Shown piece after piece: positions 20,724-32,690 of a stretch of DNA of 64,000 bases. This DNA is from Melampsora larici-populina 98AG31 (taxonomy: Eukaryota > Basidiomycota > Pucciniomycetes > Pucciniales > Melampsoraceae), in NCBI RefSeq assembly GCF_000204055.1, contig NW_006768780.1, positions 579,072-643,071 of the forward strand, in the 5' to 3' direction. Position numbers and translations under genes: made by a program. The first letter of the stretch is position 1; the number at the start of each line of letters is the position of its first letter. The notes beneath the pieces are model-generated. The model made no database searches. It had not been told where the DNA came from and was given only the letters and a program-made list of their open reading frames with translations.

Positions 20724-23700
20724 ATGACTCGAGGAAATAAATTGAAGAAAGCTAAAGCATCTAGTTCTGGTTCTAAATCTCAATCTAATCCCTTCACAAA
20801 GTCATCTAGTCGAGCCAGATCCAATACTGCAAATAGACGTCAAAAGTCAACTATTACAAAAACCGTTGCGGTTGAAGACACTGATGATGAGGACTATGAA
20901 AACAAAGAAGATCTTGAACTAGGAGATAATGATGGATGTGAGGAAGACAATGAGGTGTTAGCAGATGAATCATTTGGTAGTGTTCCCTCATGCACTGATG
21001 GAAAATGAGTTCGGAAAACAAGCCAAGCTTTATAAGTCTCAAGGTGCTACGTCAAAGCCCGTCAAAAAGATCAAGAAGAAACAGGTACGTTTGTATAAAA
21101 CTTGTGCTTACTTTTGAATTTGTTCACTAATTGTTTTATGTGCCATGTGCTTGTAGAATTATGAAGTCCCCGATGGAATTGATCCCGATCAATTCTCTGA
21201 TATTGAGGTCCAGAATCAAGTTCAAAACAACATGTCAATTACAGCCTCAGGAGATGCAAAGCCAAAGGTCATCTATGATCACATCAAAGCTTACTTCTCC
21301 AATGATTTCCATCTTGGACCCAGACAGGTATGTGAAGTCTTCATCAAAACTTTGTGTAATCATCGTAATGCTGATGAGTGTTTTGTTTTAATGTTGAATT
21401 GAGAAGAAACCAGATGACGTACCTAGGTGTCGTAAATGCTTATGGTGTGGTGACCTCTACACCAACGGTATCAAGAGCCGTCACAATCTTATCGGACATT
21501 GAGATGGAGATCTTGGTCGAAGGCACTGCGAAAAGCGTCAAAATGCGATTGATGCCGGCGCCAAACTCCCACCGACTTTCCTAGAGAAGCAAGCCAAAAT
21601 CGCTTGTGCTGAGGCTGAAAAAGCTCAGGGTGGCAAGAACGGAACACTTGATGGATTTCTCAGCATGCCAAAGTTCTTGGTTGCCTTACTCAACATGATA
21701 TTAGTTCTATGGCTGCTCCGGAATTGTATCCCGTGGCAACGTATGGATGACGAATACCTTCAAGCTGCATTCCTTCTGTGTAATCCGTTGGCCAAGCTGT
21801 GGTCAGCTTCATGGTCAGCTCAAAAAGCGATGGATTACTTCAAAGAGTTTCATAATAAACTCATTCGTACACTTCATGTAAGCTCTCTTTGGAAGTAGTA
21901 TGTAGGCCTTTAGATGGAGTTGTACTCATGTTGGGTTTTTGGTTTAAGGATCTCTCTTCGAAAATATGTGTAGTTCACGACGTTTGGACCACCAAGGGTG
22001 GCAAACGCGCGTTCATTGGGGTGGCTGTGTCATATATCAATTCCAACTTCAAATTCCATATGGTTCATTTGACCATCAAGTTAGTGGCTTGGAACCACTA
22101 TGGTGTGCTACTGGCCCGACCAGTTGGCCGCTTCCTCAAAAAACACAGCCTGCACAAAAAGATAAGTCGTCTCTTATCTTTGTTGACACTTTTTTCAGTT
22201 TTAAGCTGATTTGTCCTTCCTATTTAACACATGGTTGCGCAGACTACTGATTTGGGCTCAAGCAACCCAGTACTGGCCGAATAGCTCCAGAGGATGTTCT
22301 TTGATGATCCTAATGACCCATGTTACTGGGATTCTAGTCAAAATCAGATCCGTTGCTACTGCCACAAGTTGGCTCTTACTGTGAAAGCTTGGCTGGACAC
22401 AATTAGTTTTGGAAAAGGTCCAACTAAACCAAATGCCCCATCTGGAAAGAAACTCTGATTACTTCTACCCGACGATTCTTTGCCAACACCAAAGATAGTG
22501 ATGAAGGACGGCACTATTCTTGAGGACGACAATGATTTGATTGAAGACAACAGCCTTCCCGAGGCAATTAATTACAGCATCATTCAGCCCGACAAGGATT
22601 CCAATGACAAGGGTCCTGATTACAAATCACAACCGCCAGAAGCAAGCCTTGTTCCACGCACGCTCACCAAGGTTTGAGTTTCACATTTATGTTTCTCACA
22701 TGTGTATTCATAACTCACCTGATCACTTTGATCTATATACAAAGAATCAACAAATTGATTACTTTGAGTGCTCCTCGTACCCATCACTTTCAAACAACAG
22801 CAAAACAACTTGGTCACAAGGGGCGCGGATTGATTGGTGCTCATGGTCAACGATGGAACATCTGGTATGACGCTCAGTCGCGCTGCTGTGACGCAAAACA
22901 GGTTTGAAAAGCCCAATTCGTTTTTGATTTGCCATCTGTGATACAAGACTTAATATATATTGTTCTCTCTATTATTTTGTTTTAGGTCATCAACTTCATG
23001 CTCAATGCAGATCAAGAAGGCTATTATGAAGGAATAACTATCTCACCTGACAAGTGGAAAGGTGTCAAGGCGGTAAACAAGGTGCTTGAGGTATGTAGAT
23101 TACTTAATAAAGCAGTGTTGAATATAACTAACACATCTTTGTGATCTTTAGCAATTCCTACTTTCAACAAAGAAGATGGAAGTTGATGGACCACACTGCC
23201 AGCATTAAAGAGGTTCCCAGATGGGAATACGGGTCCTAGTGATCAGATTCCCATTCTGCTACTGTTACACAGTTCCATGAATATTTCCTGAGTAGCCATT
23301 GTGATATATGTAGTCAATATTTTGAAATGTGCGTCTCAATCTGAACAAAGTTACAGCATGTATTACACATGGTTTTCTTATCTAGATGAGCAGATAGCTG
23401 AGCGGACCTGTATGTAGCTGATAGCTAAGGATTTACTCAGATGTTTGCACATATGTAGTGTATGCTTTATGGCTCAGATGTGCAGTGCAAGATGATTTGA
23501 TTCTCCATTCTTCTCTCAATGATATTCCCAGCCTAGGTCATGTTCCGACCAGGGAACCTATTTAATGCTGGCAGTGCCAACTGCTGGATCTGTCCTCTTT
23601 CAATACTCGGCCTTGATTGGAATGTTAACCACCATGAAGAACGATACACCTCATACCAGTATATCAACGATGATCACTACCATGATTGGCCAACTTCAAC

Positions 23701-24398
23701 AATACCAAACTGAGGCCCTACACTGTGACCCGATTATTTTAGCTACAATCCTCAATCCCTATCACCGGCGTGCCTGCTTCACCAATAGGTATCCTGAATA
23801 TGCAACACGAGCCAAAGAGCTATTCCGACAAGTCCTCTCAGCACTCAAAGGTCCAGATATCGAAGATATCAGTAGAACCGATCAAGACTCTGGGCCTGGT
23901 TCTCCTAAAGTACTTGATCCTTTTGACAAGGAGGGAGCTTTCCAGGCTTCTTCAGTTGAAAAGTGTTCTGGCGATGACGAAATTGACCAGTACTTGTCAG
24001 GAAGAAACCCTTGAAAAGGGGATATACTGGACTGGTGGCGAGTAAGTTTTTTCCTCACATGTAATACTTCAATCTTTTGAAGACTTTTAATTTATTTTTC
24101 ATCTCTTTGTAGCATAATCAAGGGACTTTCCCCAAGGTTGCTAGGCTTGCCCGAGACTATCTCTGCTGTGTGGGAACCTCCTGTTTGGTTGAGAGGACAT
24201 TCTCAACCGCTGCTCATATATGTACCAACAACCGAGGTGGCCTACTAATAGCTATCAAGGACAATCAAACGTGCAGTAGGGGTATGTCAGTGGCTCAAGC
24301 AGGGATTTTATCCTGGTGGTGAGATTGAGAATGCTGTTTCTGCGGTGGATAAACTGGTTAAGAGTATGAATAAAAAAATGCAAGCTACAAACAAGTGA
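20724..24398 (+). pseudogene. hAT-family transposase, multiply broken
   Basis: Begins MTRGNKLKKAKASS with a basic/serine-rich region, then a BED-type zinc finger (CRKCLWCGDLY...SRHNLIGH, about 21430-21500). The RNase-H-like core shows CIPWQRMDDEYLQAAF, ICVVHDVWTTKGGKRAFIG and RCYCHKLALTVKAW. The C-terminal dimerisation region (CLVERTFSTAAHICTNNRGG, then VCQWLKQGFYPGGEIE) ends at 24398. Breaks: a frame shift near 20985, an in-frame TGA right after the zinc finger HNLIGH, other stops and frame changes from 21.9 to 24.3 kb, and a MITE inserted at 23194. Introns (e.g. GTACG at 21087, GTATG at 21327) remain visible. Confidence 0.85.
23194..23576. mobile_element. CACTG-ended MITE, copy 2, inserted in hAT transposase
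   Basis: Inverted ends of 25 bp with one mismatch (CACTGCCAGCATTAAAGAGG left). CCA is duplicated at both sides (23191-23193, 23577-23579). Taking out the element and one CCA joins the transposase frame K-M-E-V-D-G-P directly to T-A-G-S-V, confirming insertion into formerly continuous coding sequence. The interior carries GCCATTGTGATATATGTAGT, the inverse of a stretch in copy 1. Confidence 0.92.
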
Positions 24399-24749
24399 CC
24401 TGTGAATGAACTGTTCTCATTTGTTTCATTTTATTTTTTTCTTTCATATTGATTCTATTTCTTTTTTGATAATTAGTATATCTCACCAAATACTCCATTA
24501 ATTTCTACAACCCCAAACCTTCTTTAATGTTGTTGATTGTTTTTTCTGATGATACGATTGTCTTGATAAAAATTCCACTTTTGAGTGCAGTTTTTGACCC
24601 AATGTGCTGTGATTCCCTGCGCTAGAGACTAGCGCGGTGGGTCATACCTTTTTAGGCCACTGCGCCCCCCTCGCAGCCCCGTGAACACGCAAGGGTTAAT
24701 ACATTTGGTGCAGCGTAGTTTCAGCCCAGTCTGCGCTGAACTGCGCGTG

Positions 24750-25400
24750 GGCTTGGGGTTGCTTGTGTCATCTCTAAGCCTGCTTTCCAGATATGATATA
24801 GGCAACAATTTTTATCCCTCCAATTACCTTGCTTTGTTATTGTCATGATGTTTGATTTTACCCTGAGTCAGATCAAGTTTTGACATGATGTTTGATACCC
24901 ACAGAGTTGTGATCTGACAGAACAGTCGATTGCATAAAGTGCTCATATTGGTTAGCGCAGAGAGCATCTTCAAAATCTATATCAAAAGGACTTTTGATTT
25001 TCAACTTTCAAGAAAACATGACACAAACCAAACCTCTACAGAATGCAGCCCACATAACTGATATCCACCAAGGAAACATAGAAGGAGAAACATTCCTAGT
25101 CAAAATGGTAATGAATAGAGGGTGGCTTTGAAAAAAGACAATGCAACCACAACCAGATACATGGAGTAGAAGATTGACCACAGCAGCACAGATGAGAAGA
25201 CATTGTATGATCATAAACAAAGGCAACATAAGAGATCTAAAGTATGCCCAAACTTCATCCCCAAAGATTTCCATTGAAATTTAGTCAGGCATATGAAAAA
25301 TGTATCCAAGCATCACCTAAAAATGCCATACCCACATCATATCCAGCATATGATCTTTCTCTGCATATTCAGATTTTGGTCAACAGTTGTAGCTGTGTAG
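24750..25400. other. Non-coding stretch; one hydrophobic frame not accepted
   Basis: A minus-strand frame at 25008-25274 encodes a very hydrophobic 88-residue peptide, but nothing else supports it. No other gene seen. Confidence 0.35.
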
Positions 25401-25401
25401 T

Positions 25402-25698
25402 TTAGTCATTGTCGGGCCAGGCCCCGCAACAGGTGCAAAAAAATTGATAAAGACAACAACCAGGATTATCACCACCATCATCATCAGGCTCACCACGATG
25501 GCCTGCACAGCCTTTGTGTGGATGATTCTTTCCAAAAGAGGAGGAGCCAGCTTGATTTATGAAAGGCTTTTTGTCTGATCCTTCAATTAACGGTTGGACA
25601 GACGAAAATCCACCCTCAGTCCTGATGGGCATGGCTTGAACAGTTGCTGAGGAGGTGCAGATAAGCACAATGGTTCTGAAGAGGGTGGCAGTATTCAT
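25402..25698 (-). CDS. Small secreted cysteine-containing protein, effector candidate
   Basis: 98 residues, single exon. The N-terminus MNTATLFRTIVLICTSSATV QAMP is a classical signal peptide (short basic start, hydrophobic core, small residues before the likely cut after A22), so the protein should be secreted. The mature part is glycine/proline-rich, contains HPHKGCAGHRGEPDDDGGD and ends with a tight cluster GCCLYQFFCTCCGAW; six cysteines in all. No domain recognised. A TATAAAAG box lies about 330 bp upstream (26034-26027, minus strand), which would leave room for an intron in the 5' leader (a GTACGT donor occurs near 25797). Could be a rust effector; function unknown. Confidence 0.6.
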   Translation of the reverse strand: MNTATLFRTIVLICTSSATVQAMPIRTEGGFSSVQPLIEGSDKKPFINQAGSSSFGKNHPHKGCAGHRGEPDDDGGDNPGCCLYQFFCTCCGAWPDND

Positions 25699-25699
25699 G

Positions 25700-27119
25700 G
25701 TGGTTGTCCTTCAATTCACATTCCAGTTAGTCAAGATAAATGAATGTGAAAGTAGATTTTCAAGGAGCCATAGTGCTCTGAGGGCTAGTAACGTACGATG
25801 AAGAAGCTGTGTGTATCCCAGATATTGGGGTGGTATTTGACAAAAGAGCAAGTTTGTCTAAATAAATCTAAAAGCAGAATCAGATCAAAATGTATGTCCT
25901 GATCAGTCATTGAAATTATCTGAAGTATTTCAGTAATGAGAAAATGGGCAGACCACTGGTTGTCAAGACGTAGGAAACAGTCAAGGAATGTGTGGATGAA
26001 AAGTAGATGTGGAGTAGATCATTCAGCTTTTATACACATCAGACACATAAAAAAATCCCCCCTTTGGACACATATTTCAAAAGTCACAGATGAAAGTTTT
26101 ACATTCAAGCCCCGCCTTGCAGCATTTTGAAACTTGTGCTCAGAACATGTGCCCACAGCTCAATTCTGAAATTTTGAGGTCAAACAAGTTTCCAAATCAT
26201 CAATTGATAGGGAAAATCTGGGGCAGGGGTCAAAGCATAGATTTCCTTCAATGCCATTTGCACTCCACATTCATGAGGATTGCCACTCTGGCAGTGTATT
26301 CAGCAACCATCTTCTTTTGCTGAGCCCTATTGAGCTCAAAAGATAGACAATACAAGTTGGTGGTGAATGGAAAGTGGGCTGGATGACTTGTGTCTTCTTG
26401 GTCTGGGGCTGTGTTGGCTGAATCTGAGTATGAGGTAATGGGAAGGATTTTACAAAGCTGGATTTTACAAAGATGCTGAAATGCAAATGCCACATTTGAG
26501 GTAACAATATGCAGACAAAATTTCCAAAGCTTGTTCCAGCCTACAAACCCTGACAGATACAGAAACACTGCAACCACACCACTCAAAAAAGTGTGATTAA
26601 AGCAGTTTTGGCATCCACTCAAACCTCTGCTATCCAGAGCTGAGTGTGCACTCCGCGCTCCATAGGTAGAAAAGTCCTGAGTGGAGCATATTGCTCTGCT
26701 CAGAGCCGGGGCTTGGGTGGCTTATAATTAGTTTTTTAGACTTTTTGAGTTCTTTGTAGCAATGAGCACCGCTATATAGTGTTGTGAACCATGTAGTGGT
26801 GTTACAATACACACATCCAGGTGAGAAAAACAATTAAAAATGAGCAATTAAGAGCGCTGCAAGTTATAGTGCAGCCCTCTGCTCCACACCTAAAACAGGC
26901 TGAAATCCTGTGTGGTGTGTGGCGGTTATGGTGTTGGACGCAGCTTCACCGTGTGGGACTGACACCTACTCAAAAGATATGTGTGAATTTACAACACTGG
27001 GCCAGCTGCACTGCAATGCACTACAAGCCAGTTAACCACAAGCGCAGCTTATGTCCAGACGGTTGCGCTTTGTCACCACATTCACACAGCTTTTCAATAG
27101 CATATAGATAAAGAGAATC
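25700..27119. other. Non-coding, repeat-like stretch
   Basis: Several short frames on both strands overlap each other without splice signals. GC-richer patches at about 26630-26730 and 26870-27070 look like transposon debris. No gene supported. Confidence 0.4.
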
Positions 27120-27153
27120 CCCGTAGCGCAGCTCCAAAGAGCTGCGCTACGGG
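27120..27153. repeat. Perfect 15-bp hairpin
   Basis: CCCGTAGCGCAGCTC, loop CAAA, then GAGCTGCGCTACGGG. Degenerate relatives of the arm occur near 28385-28400 and 28430-28475, so it is probably the terminus or foldback of a dispersed non-autonomous element rather than a terminator. Confidence 0.7.
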
Positions 27154-27584
27154 AGTTAACAGCTCCATTTGTTGGGTTTCGGAGGCACGCTGTTTCACGT
27201 GGTACAGCTGGAGCTACAGCGCACACAGTCGTAGCATAAGTAAGAACAGAACATGGCATTGAAAATGATTGACAAGGGGTTTGAAGGAGAGTTAAGCAAT
27301 TGTAAATAGAAATATGTTTAAATTTAAAGAGATTAGAGAATTAAACGGTTTAATAAGAATTGAAATGAAAACCAAAACATAGAGAGACAAAGATAAATTC
27401 ATTTCATGGGAATCCCCATCACCTTGAATACCTTTACAAGATCTTCAAAATCTATATCAAGCTCTACAACTTCTCTTAACCACAACCTGCTTGACACAGG
27501 CATCTCAACAAGAATGAATAGATGACTCTAAACAATATTTGACCAATTGAGTTGAATGAGTCCATCAACAAAGATCACCAATCT

Positions 27585-28310
27585 TACCTTCTAAAAGAGA
27601 ATTCCAAAACTCAGGTGGAGCAAGTACATAACAACAATGAAGATAAACTTTTGATTAACCAACAGAAGAATTAGGGATCACATCAGTACTGAAAAGTGAA
27701 GTAGGACAATATGATTCAAGTTGATAAATCAAATAGCTTTCTCCACATTTTAACCAATTGATTTCATTTGATGCTTTGTTATGAAATCAGATGGTTTTGG
27801 AATCAGAATTGGTTCGTTTTTGTCTTGGCTGATGGTTGAGATCTTTACGTATTTTAATTGCTTTCATGCTTGGTTCAGAAATTGATCAATTTCTAAATCT
27901 TCAAGTTCTTCCAATGTTTGAACATCACTTTCTTCTTTGATTACATTATGCAGTTGATATTGATCATATAGATTGGATTGATTTGAGAAAGTAGACCCTG
28001 AAACTTCTGAATGATTAAAAAGGGCTGCACAAAAATCTTCTTTGAGATCAACGTGATGATCTTAATTTCCGTACAAAGGTATGTCGGTAGGCTGATCAAG
28101 TGAGTTGATGGTCGTGTTGTTCTCATCAATGTCAATTCCGTCATTTTGGTTTCTCAAGATTTGGAAGGAATGTGTTTTTTCTTCAAGGTTTGTCTGATCC
28201 TCTTGGATGATGTATTTGTTACGTGCTTGAGGTGGAAGCAATGGATATGGAGCATTTGAGTATGATGATTCATGTGATTGACTTTTCTCATAAATTAAAA
28301 GCTTGATTCA
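27585..28310 (-). pseudogene. Decayed unidentified gene
   Basis: On the minus strand long coding-like text runs through a few stops. From 28300 down: SYSNAPYPLLPPQARNKYII, then HSFQILRNQNDGIDIDENNT and SLDQPTDIPLYGN. After an in-frame TAA the same frame continues HVDLKEDFCAALFNHSEVSG to LEDLEIDQFLNQA and a stop at 27861-27863. A second frame gives ASNEINWLKCGESYLIYQLE, PTSLFSTDVIPNSSVG, stop, SKVYLHCCYVLAPPEFWNSL, ending at a GTAAGA donor near 27585. The acidic, Asn/Ser-rich make-up resembles a regulatory protein. The upstream part abuts palindromic repeats at 28330-28550, which may have replaced it. No family recognised. Confidence 0.45.
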
Positions 28311-28559
28311 TAACATCACGCATGATGGTGTATCATACCCAAATGAGCTCTGACCCCAGCACAGGAGCTAACGGTGCTAGGCTTTCCGGAGTGTAGCTCT
28401 TTGAAAAGACAGACTTTTCCCTGGCCCCCGTAGCGCTACTGTGTGCTCTCTCAAAGAGCTATGCTCCCAAAGGAGAGCAGCAGGCAATAAAAACCGCTGT
28501 GCACAGCTGCACCTCAGCTACGGCTAGCTTAGCTGACCCACTGTTGTGTGAAATAGACA

Positions 28560-29850
28560 TTCAGATATTCAATTGGAACACCTTGGGGCTATGTGTGTGT
28601 TGTCAGATCTTTATATCTTCAACTTCTATGGTGCTTTCCACCAATGGTTTTTTCCAGCAATTTGCTTGAGTCAGACGTTCTCATACATACAAATTCAAGG
28701 TATCAAAGGGTTTTGGATGAAATGGTTTACCTGGAGCAATTTATCTTTGTTTTAGATTAAACCTTCAACCCATCCAAACTTTCAATCATGCAGATGGTGT
28801 TTATCGACTACAGCACCAAGTTGGGTGACATTTTCTTTCAACACTAGAAGGTACAACTGTTGAGGAATCATTTATTTGTGTATTTAGCACAGTATAATAT
28901 CTTGATTGGCCTCATTTCCTGTGACCTCTGACCCCTAACCTCCAAAGAATCCTGAGCAAATATTATTGGTGGTGTCTTTAATGCAGACACACAGAAAGGG
29001 CTATGATAAAATAATCTTTGGTGAGACTGATCATGTTCACCACAATGCCTGTCAGATCTCATTGGCCTAGTGGGTTCCAACTCACGTGGGGGGCGTTCAA
29101 ATGTTTGGCTTAAAATAATTAGGCTTGATCTCAATTGGATTCAAATCATGTCATTGAAAACATGAGTTTTGGTCCGATGGGGAACTCCTGTTGTCATGGA
29201 GAAGCTTGCATGGACTTCTCTTTTGAGTGAAGCCCCTTGTTTCCCAAATCAGTGGATCAGATGGCAAGTTATTCAAACATAGGCCAAGACAAGATATCAA
29301 TAGGGGTTGGGCAAAAACCCAAACAACCAGTTTTGTGCCTTTGAGAAGCAAGTCAAAGCAAGTCAAAGATGACCGGAAACAACTGTGCAGGTTTCACAGA
29401 CCTGTTGCTCTTCCAGGTCACTCAAAGTCAGTGTTTGGGTCTGAAGACGGGCATTTTCAACTGAGCTCAGCTCCAAAAGAGACTAGGTGGTACCTGGCTC
29501 TGCTTTGTGAAAGGTGTAAATATGTTGTTTGTGTGGCTTGAGTGGCACAAATTGCTTTTGTTTTTTGGATTGATTGTGCTTTGAAATTATCAAGAACACC
29601 ATCCACCTGTGGACTTTTGATGATTTCTTTTGCAAAGCAAACCAAACACCAAGTTTCTTTGTTGGCTTTGTAATTGTTTTAGCAATTGTTCCTGAGTATT
29701 CCTAAAAAATTGAATCACAACTCAATGGACTTCAGAAACTGGTCAGTTGGTTTTCTGTCCAACCCCCAATTGGTTGTGGATTGGTTACCATCAATCTGTT
29801 ATGGATTGGAATACATCTATCTGTTTTGGATGTAAATCACACCCAAACAT
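28560..29850. other. Non-coding stretch, nothing recognised
   Basis: Short overlapping frames on both strands only. A small direct repeat AAGCAAGTCAAAGCAAGTCA occurs near 29350. Confidence 0.4.
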
Positions 29851-29852
29851 CA

Positions 29853-30280
29853 GGGGTGTAAAATGTTTGGATGTAAACTTCAACAATAGGGGGTTTCAAT
29901 TCAAGAAATCTACAGTATTTTCCAGTCCAACAAGTTGTCCAATGTTGCAAAATATACCGTAAATTTAAAAAAATCAGGACACCCTTTTAGGTGTCCCAAA
30001 TGCTGTTGACTGTATATTTGCAGGAAAAAAACACCGCAAAATTCCAGAAACTTGTCTGTTTTTTGAAAAGTTTCACAAAAGTGTTCTGACTTGAAACCCC
30101 TAATGTATGTACAGGTATATAATTTTCGGACTTTTTTTTCAACTGTATTTTTTGTGAACTACAATATTTTTGATTGTATTGAAAATTAAAGATTACCCCG
30201 GAAAATCTTTGATTTTCCAAACAACATGATTTCCAAACAATAATGTTTGGAAATGGGTGTTTGGAAAAATTGCACGCCCC
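29853..30280. mobile_element. Possible MITE, weak ends
   Basis: GGGGTGTAAAATGTTTGGAT at the left roughly matches, inverted, GGGGCGTGCAATTTTTCC from the right end; ATCA lies on both sides. The interior repeats TTTGGAAA/TTTCCAAA palindromes. The match is poor, so this is tentative. Confidence 0.3.
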
Positions 30281-30320
30281 ATCATATATATAGTTTGTGT
30301 AGGTCAATAAGATATATGTA

Positions 30321-30496
30321 CAGTCAAACCTGCTCAATCACATAATTTGGGTGGAAGACTTTTCCTATGCATTTTGACGGGTTATGAAATCCCGTTGTCA
30401 AATTTGGCAGTAAAAAGCATCAAGATTGAGGAATTTTTCTATGCATTATCACGGGTTATGCAGCTGCGCGGGTATGCAATTGCGCGGGTTCGACTG
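30321..30496. mobile_element. Tc1/mariner-like MITE, 176 bp
   Basis: CAGTCAAACCTGC at the left and, inverted, CAGTCGAACCCGC at the right. TA flanks both (30319-30320, 30497-30498). Internal direct repeats TTTTCCTATGCATTTTGACG / TTTTTCTATGCATTATCACG, each followed by GGTTATG. Confidence 0.8.
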
Positions 30497-30708
30497 TAAT
30501 GGACTCACAGAACAAATGTTCACAGATTTTCAAATCATTAAGAAGATCAATATCTTTTTGACTCAATCAGAGCTACAAAATACCTAAACCACATTCACTT
30601 CATATGATGATGAGAAGGATATTACAAAGTAGAAGGACCCTTTACTACACATGAATATAAACATCAATATAATCCAATCCCTTTGACTTGATTTTTTTCA
30701 AGAATGAA

Positions 30709-32493
30709 TCAGAAAGGTATGAACTGAGCAACAGTAGGTAAACTCTTGACATCAATCAAATGAATCAAGTTCAATTCACCATTAAATTCATCACGAGAAT
30801 AGATGCCAATCAAATTAGATTCATGAGTAGCTAAAACCATTAATTTTTGTTTAGGATCTTTACTAAAAGAAAAATGACGAGGAGTATGACCCATTAAATT
30901 AAGTTTCAATTCTTTTGGATTCAAATCTAATTTACCATTTGATAAATCCCTCTTGAAGATCAAAATCGAATTTTCTTGAGTCGGTTTTTTTAAATCGGTT
31001 TGACGAGTTGTACTATATAAAAACTTTCCATCAAAACTAAGTTCGATTTCACCTCCAGTAAATGTTGTATCTTCAGGATTAACTCCGGTAGGTAAAGTAC
31101 TCAAGATTTGTTTGAGTTTGATGTTTCTTGATTTATTTGTCGAATTTTGATTCATTTCGAGATAAAGAATTTCATTCGATAATTCACAAATTAAATAGAT
31201 ATCTGTCCTGGTCTCATTGACCACAAAGAATATCAAATGACGCGGACCAGAACCTGTATAGTAAGCAGAAAAACAGAAACAGAATTGTCAAAAATGAGTT
31301 TCGGAATGATTGTCAATATGATGTCCAAAACATAGATGATTAGAATATCTACCTGGTTTGAGCTCAATAGTTTCAATTGGAGTAAGCTCCCCAGTTTGAT
31401 TATCAACTGAATGAAAGTAAACTCGATCACCACCTAGATCTGTGAATGCTGCAACTTGACCAGTAGGCTTGTTCATACAATCTTATCAGCTTGAATCCAC
31501 ATCTGTGACCTTAATCAATATACTCACGTCATAGCGAGCTTGATGGATGTAAGCTGAGAAAGAGAAAATAACAAGATGCAAGATCAGAATATGTTTACAA
31601 GAACGAACTGATTATTTGTGTGTCAAGTTGAAATCATCCGAATATGACTCACAGTGATCTTGTCTTACGGGATGAGGACCTGTTGCATGATAACTGAACA
31701 TTTGATCCGATTTATCCTTCGACTTGAATGTACCATCCGAGTTTAACTCATGACGACTAGCTGTCCCTCCTAAGCTGATGATATCGATAAACCCAATTTA
31801 CACATCATCAATCAGAATGATCTTGATTGAGGATTTGATTTTTATGTAGAATCACTTACTATGAAGCCACAAGAAGTTGTGATTGATCTGGAGAGATATC
31901 AAGCGAAACTGTACCTGGACTTGATAAGATTCGATCAATAGGTTCAATCTTTAAAGTTTTCTTTTCTTTCGATTCAAGTTTTTGTAAACTTTCAACCAAT
32001 CTAAAGCAAGAGATGCTTCCTGTATCCTTTTTACCATCTATATCGTTGACTTCATTTGAGCTTAAATTAAGATCCAAGTAAATTCAAATGTGTTCTGATA
32101 GTGATAATGATGAATTATTCAGACCGTTGTCTCACCTATAGAAGAGTTTCCCATCATGGCTTGTGGTAATCCAAGTTGGGGATTTTCCAACAATCGAATC
32201 GGTCAACGAATCCATCTCGACTAATTGTTGAATGGTTTCATCGAATTCAATGATCGAAATGATACCAGCATATCCTAGAAAAATTACATTTGAAACTAAT
32301 CAGTCTTGTTATTTGTGGCTATGTGAATATAAAACTCACCTCCCACAATGATTCTGTGAACCATCTGATTACCATCCTTTGAGTTCAACCCGACCTTTGA
32401 ACTAGATTTTTGCTCTTCAGTGGTAGGAAGTTTTTCGACTGAAGAGACCACTTTGATTGAATCAACCTTTACTACCTCGTGATTAAAACCCAT
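30709..32493 (-). CDS. 6-phosphogluconolactonase-like beta-propeller protein (lactonase family)
   Basis: Likely a cytosolic seven-bladed propeller of the 3-carboxy-cis,cis-muconate/6-phosphogluconolactonase type, which opens lactone rings. Exons: 32493-32340, 32274-32136, 32060-31860, 31774-31653, a micro-exon 31553-31524, 31481-31353 and 31253-30709; total 439 residues. Family marks: HRIIVGGYAGIISIIEF near the N-terminus, SLDISPDQSQLLVAS, HATGPHPVRQDHSYIHQARY, TGQVAAFTDLGGDRVYFHS, SGPRHLIFF, then GHTPRHFSFSKDPKQKLMV and a final QFIPF. The intron after the micro-exon must use a GTATAT donor and be only 42 bp; the more canonical GTGAGT four bases earlier breaks the frame. Start is the first ATG, with no upstream exon needed. 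Substrate not assignable. Confidence 0.85.
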
Positions 32494-32690
32494 CGTGCCT
32501 GAAAACCTTTGAAAGAAAAATTACGACACAGACAATTGCCGAGGTATTAGTGAAGAGTAGGTGGAGTGATCAAGATCAATCGATCGATCTTCTCAATTTG
32601 ACCAAAAAAAATGTATGTTGAATGAATGGAATGCTTATAACTGCTATGTTCCACTTCTGAAGTCAGCAACATTCGAAGCAATTTGCAATC
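32494..32690. promoter_or_regulatory. Short divergent promoter region
   Basis: Only 197 bp separate the ATG of the lactonase-like gene (minus) from the ATG of the 75-residue protein (plus), so both promoters must share or overlap this segment. No clear TATA element seen. Confidence 0.5.

Larger units (their letters stand above)
20350..24746 (+). mobile_element. Decayed hAT DNA transposon
   Basis: A broken hAT transposase gene is bracketed by GC-rich imperfect inverted sequences: GCGCACTT...AACTGCGC...CTGCACCA (20350-20393) and its inverted counterpart TGGTGCAG...AACTGCGC (24707-24746). Exact ends and the 8-bp duplication were not identified, so boundaries are approximate. Confidence 0.6.

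Noticed and set aside
25008..25274. 88-residue very hydrophobic minus-strand frame
   Set aside because: No splice or promoter support and no family; possible membrane peptide but not distinguishable from chance.
26248..27111. Several overlapping 80-120 codon frames on both strands
   Set aside because: Mutually overlapping, no domains, GC-rich transposon debris.
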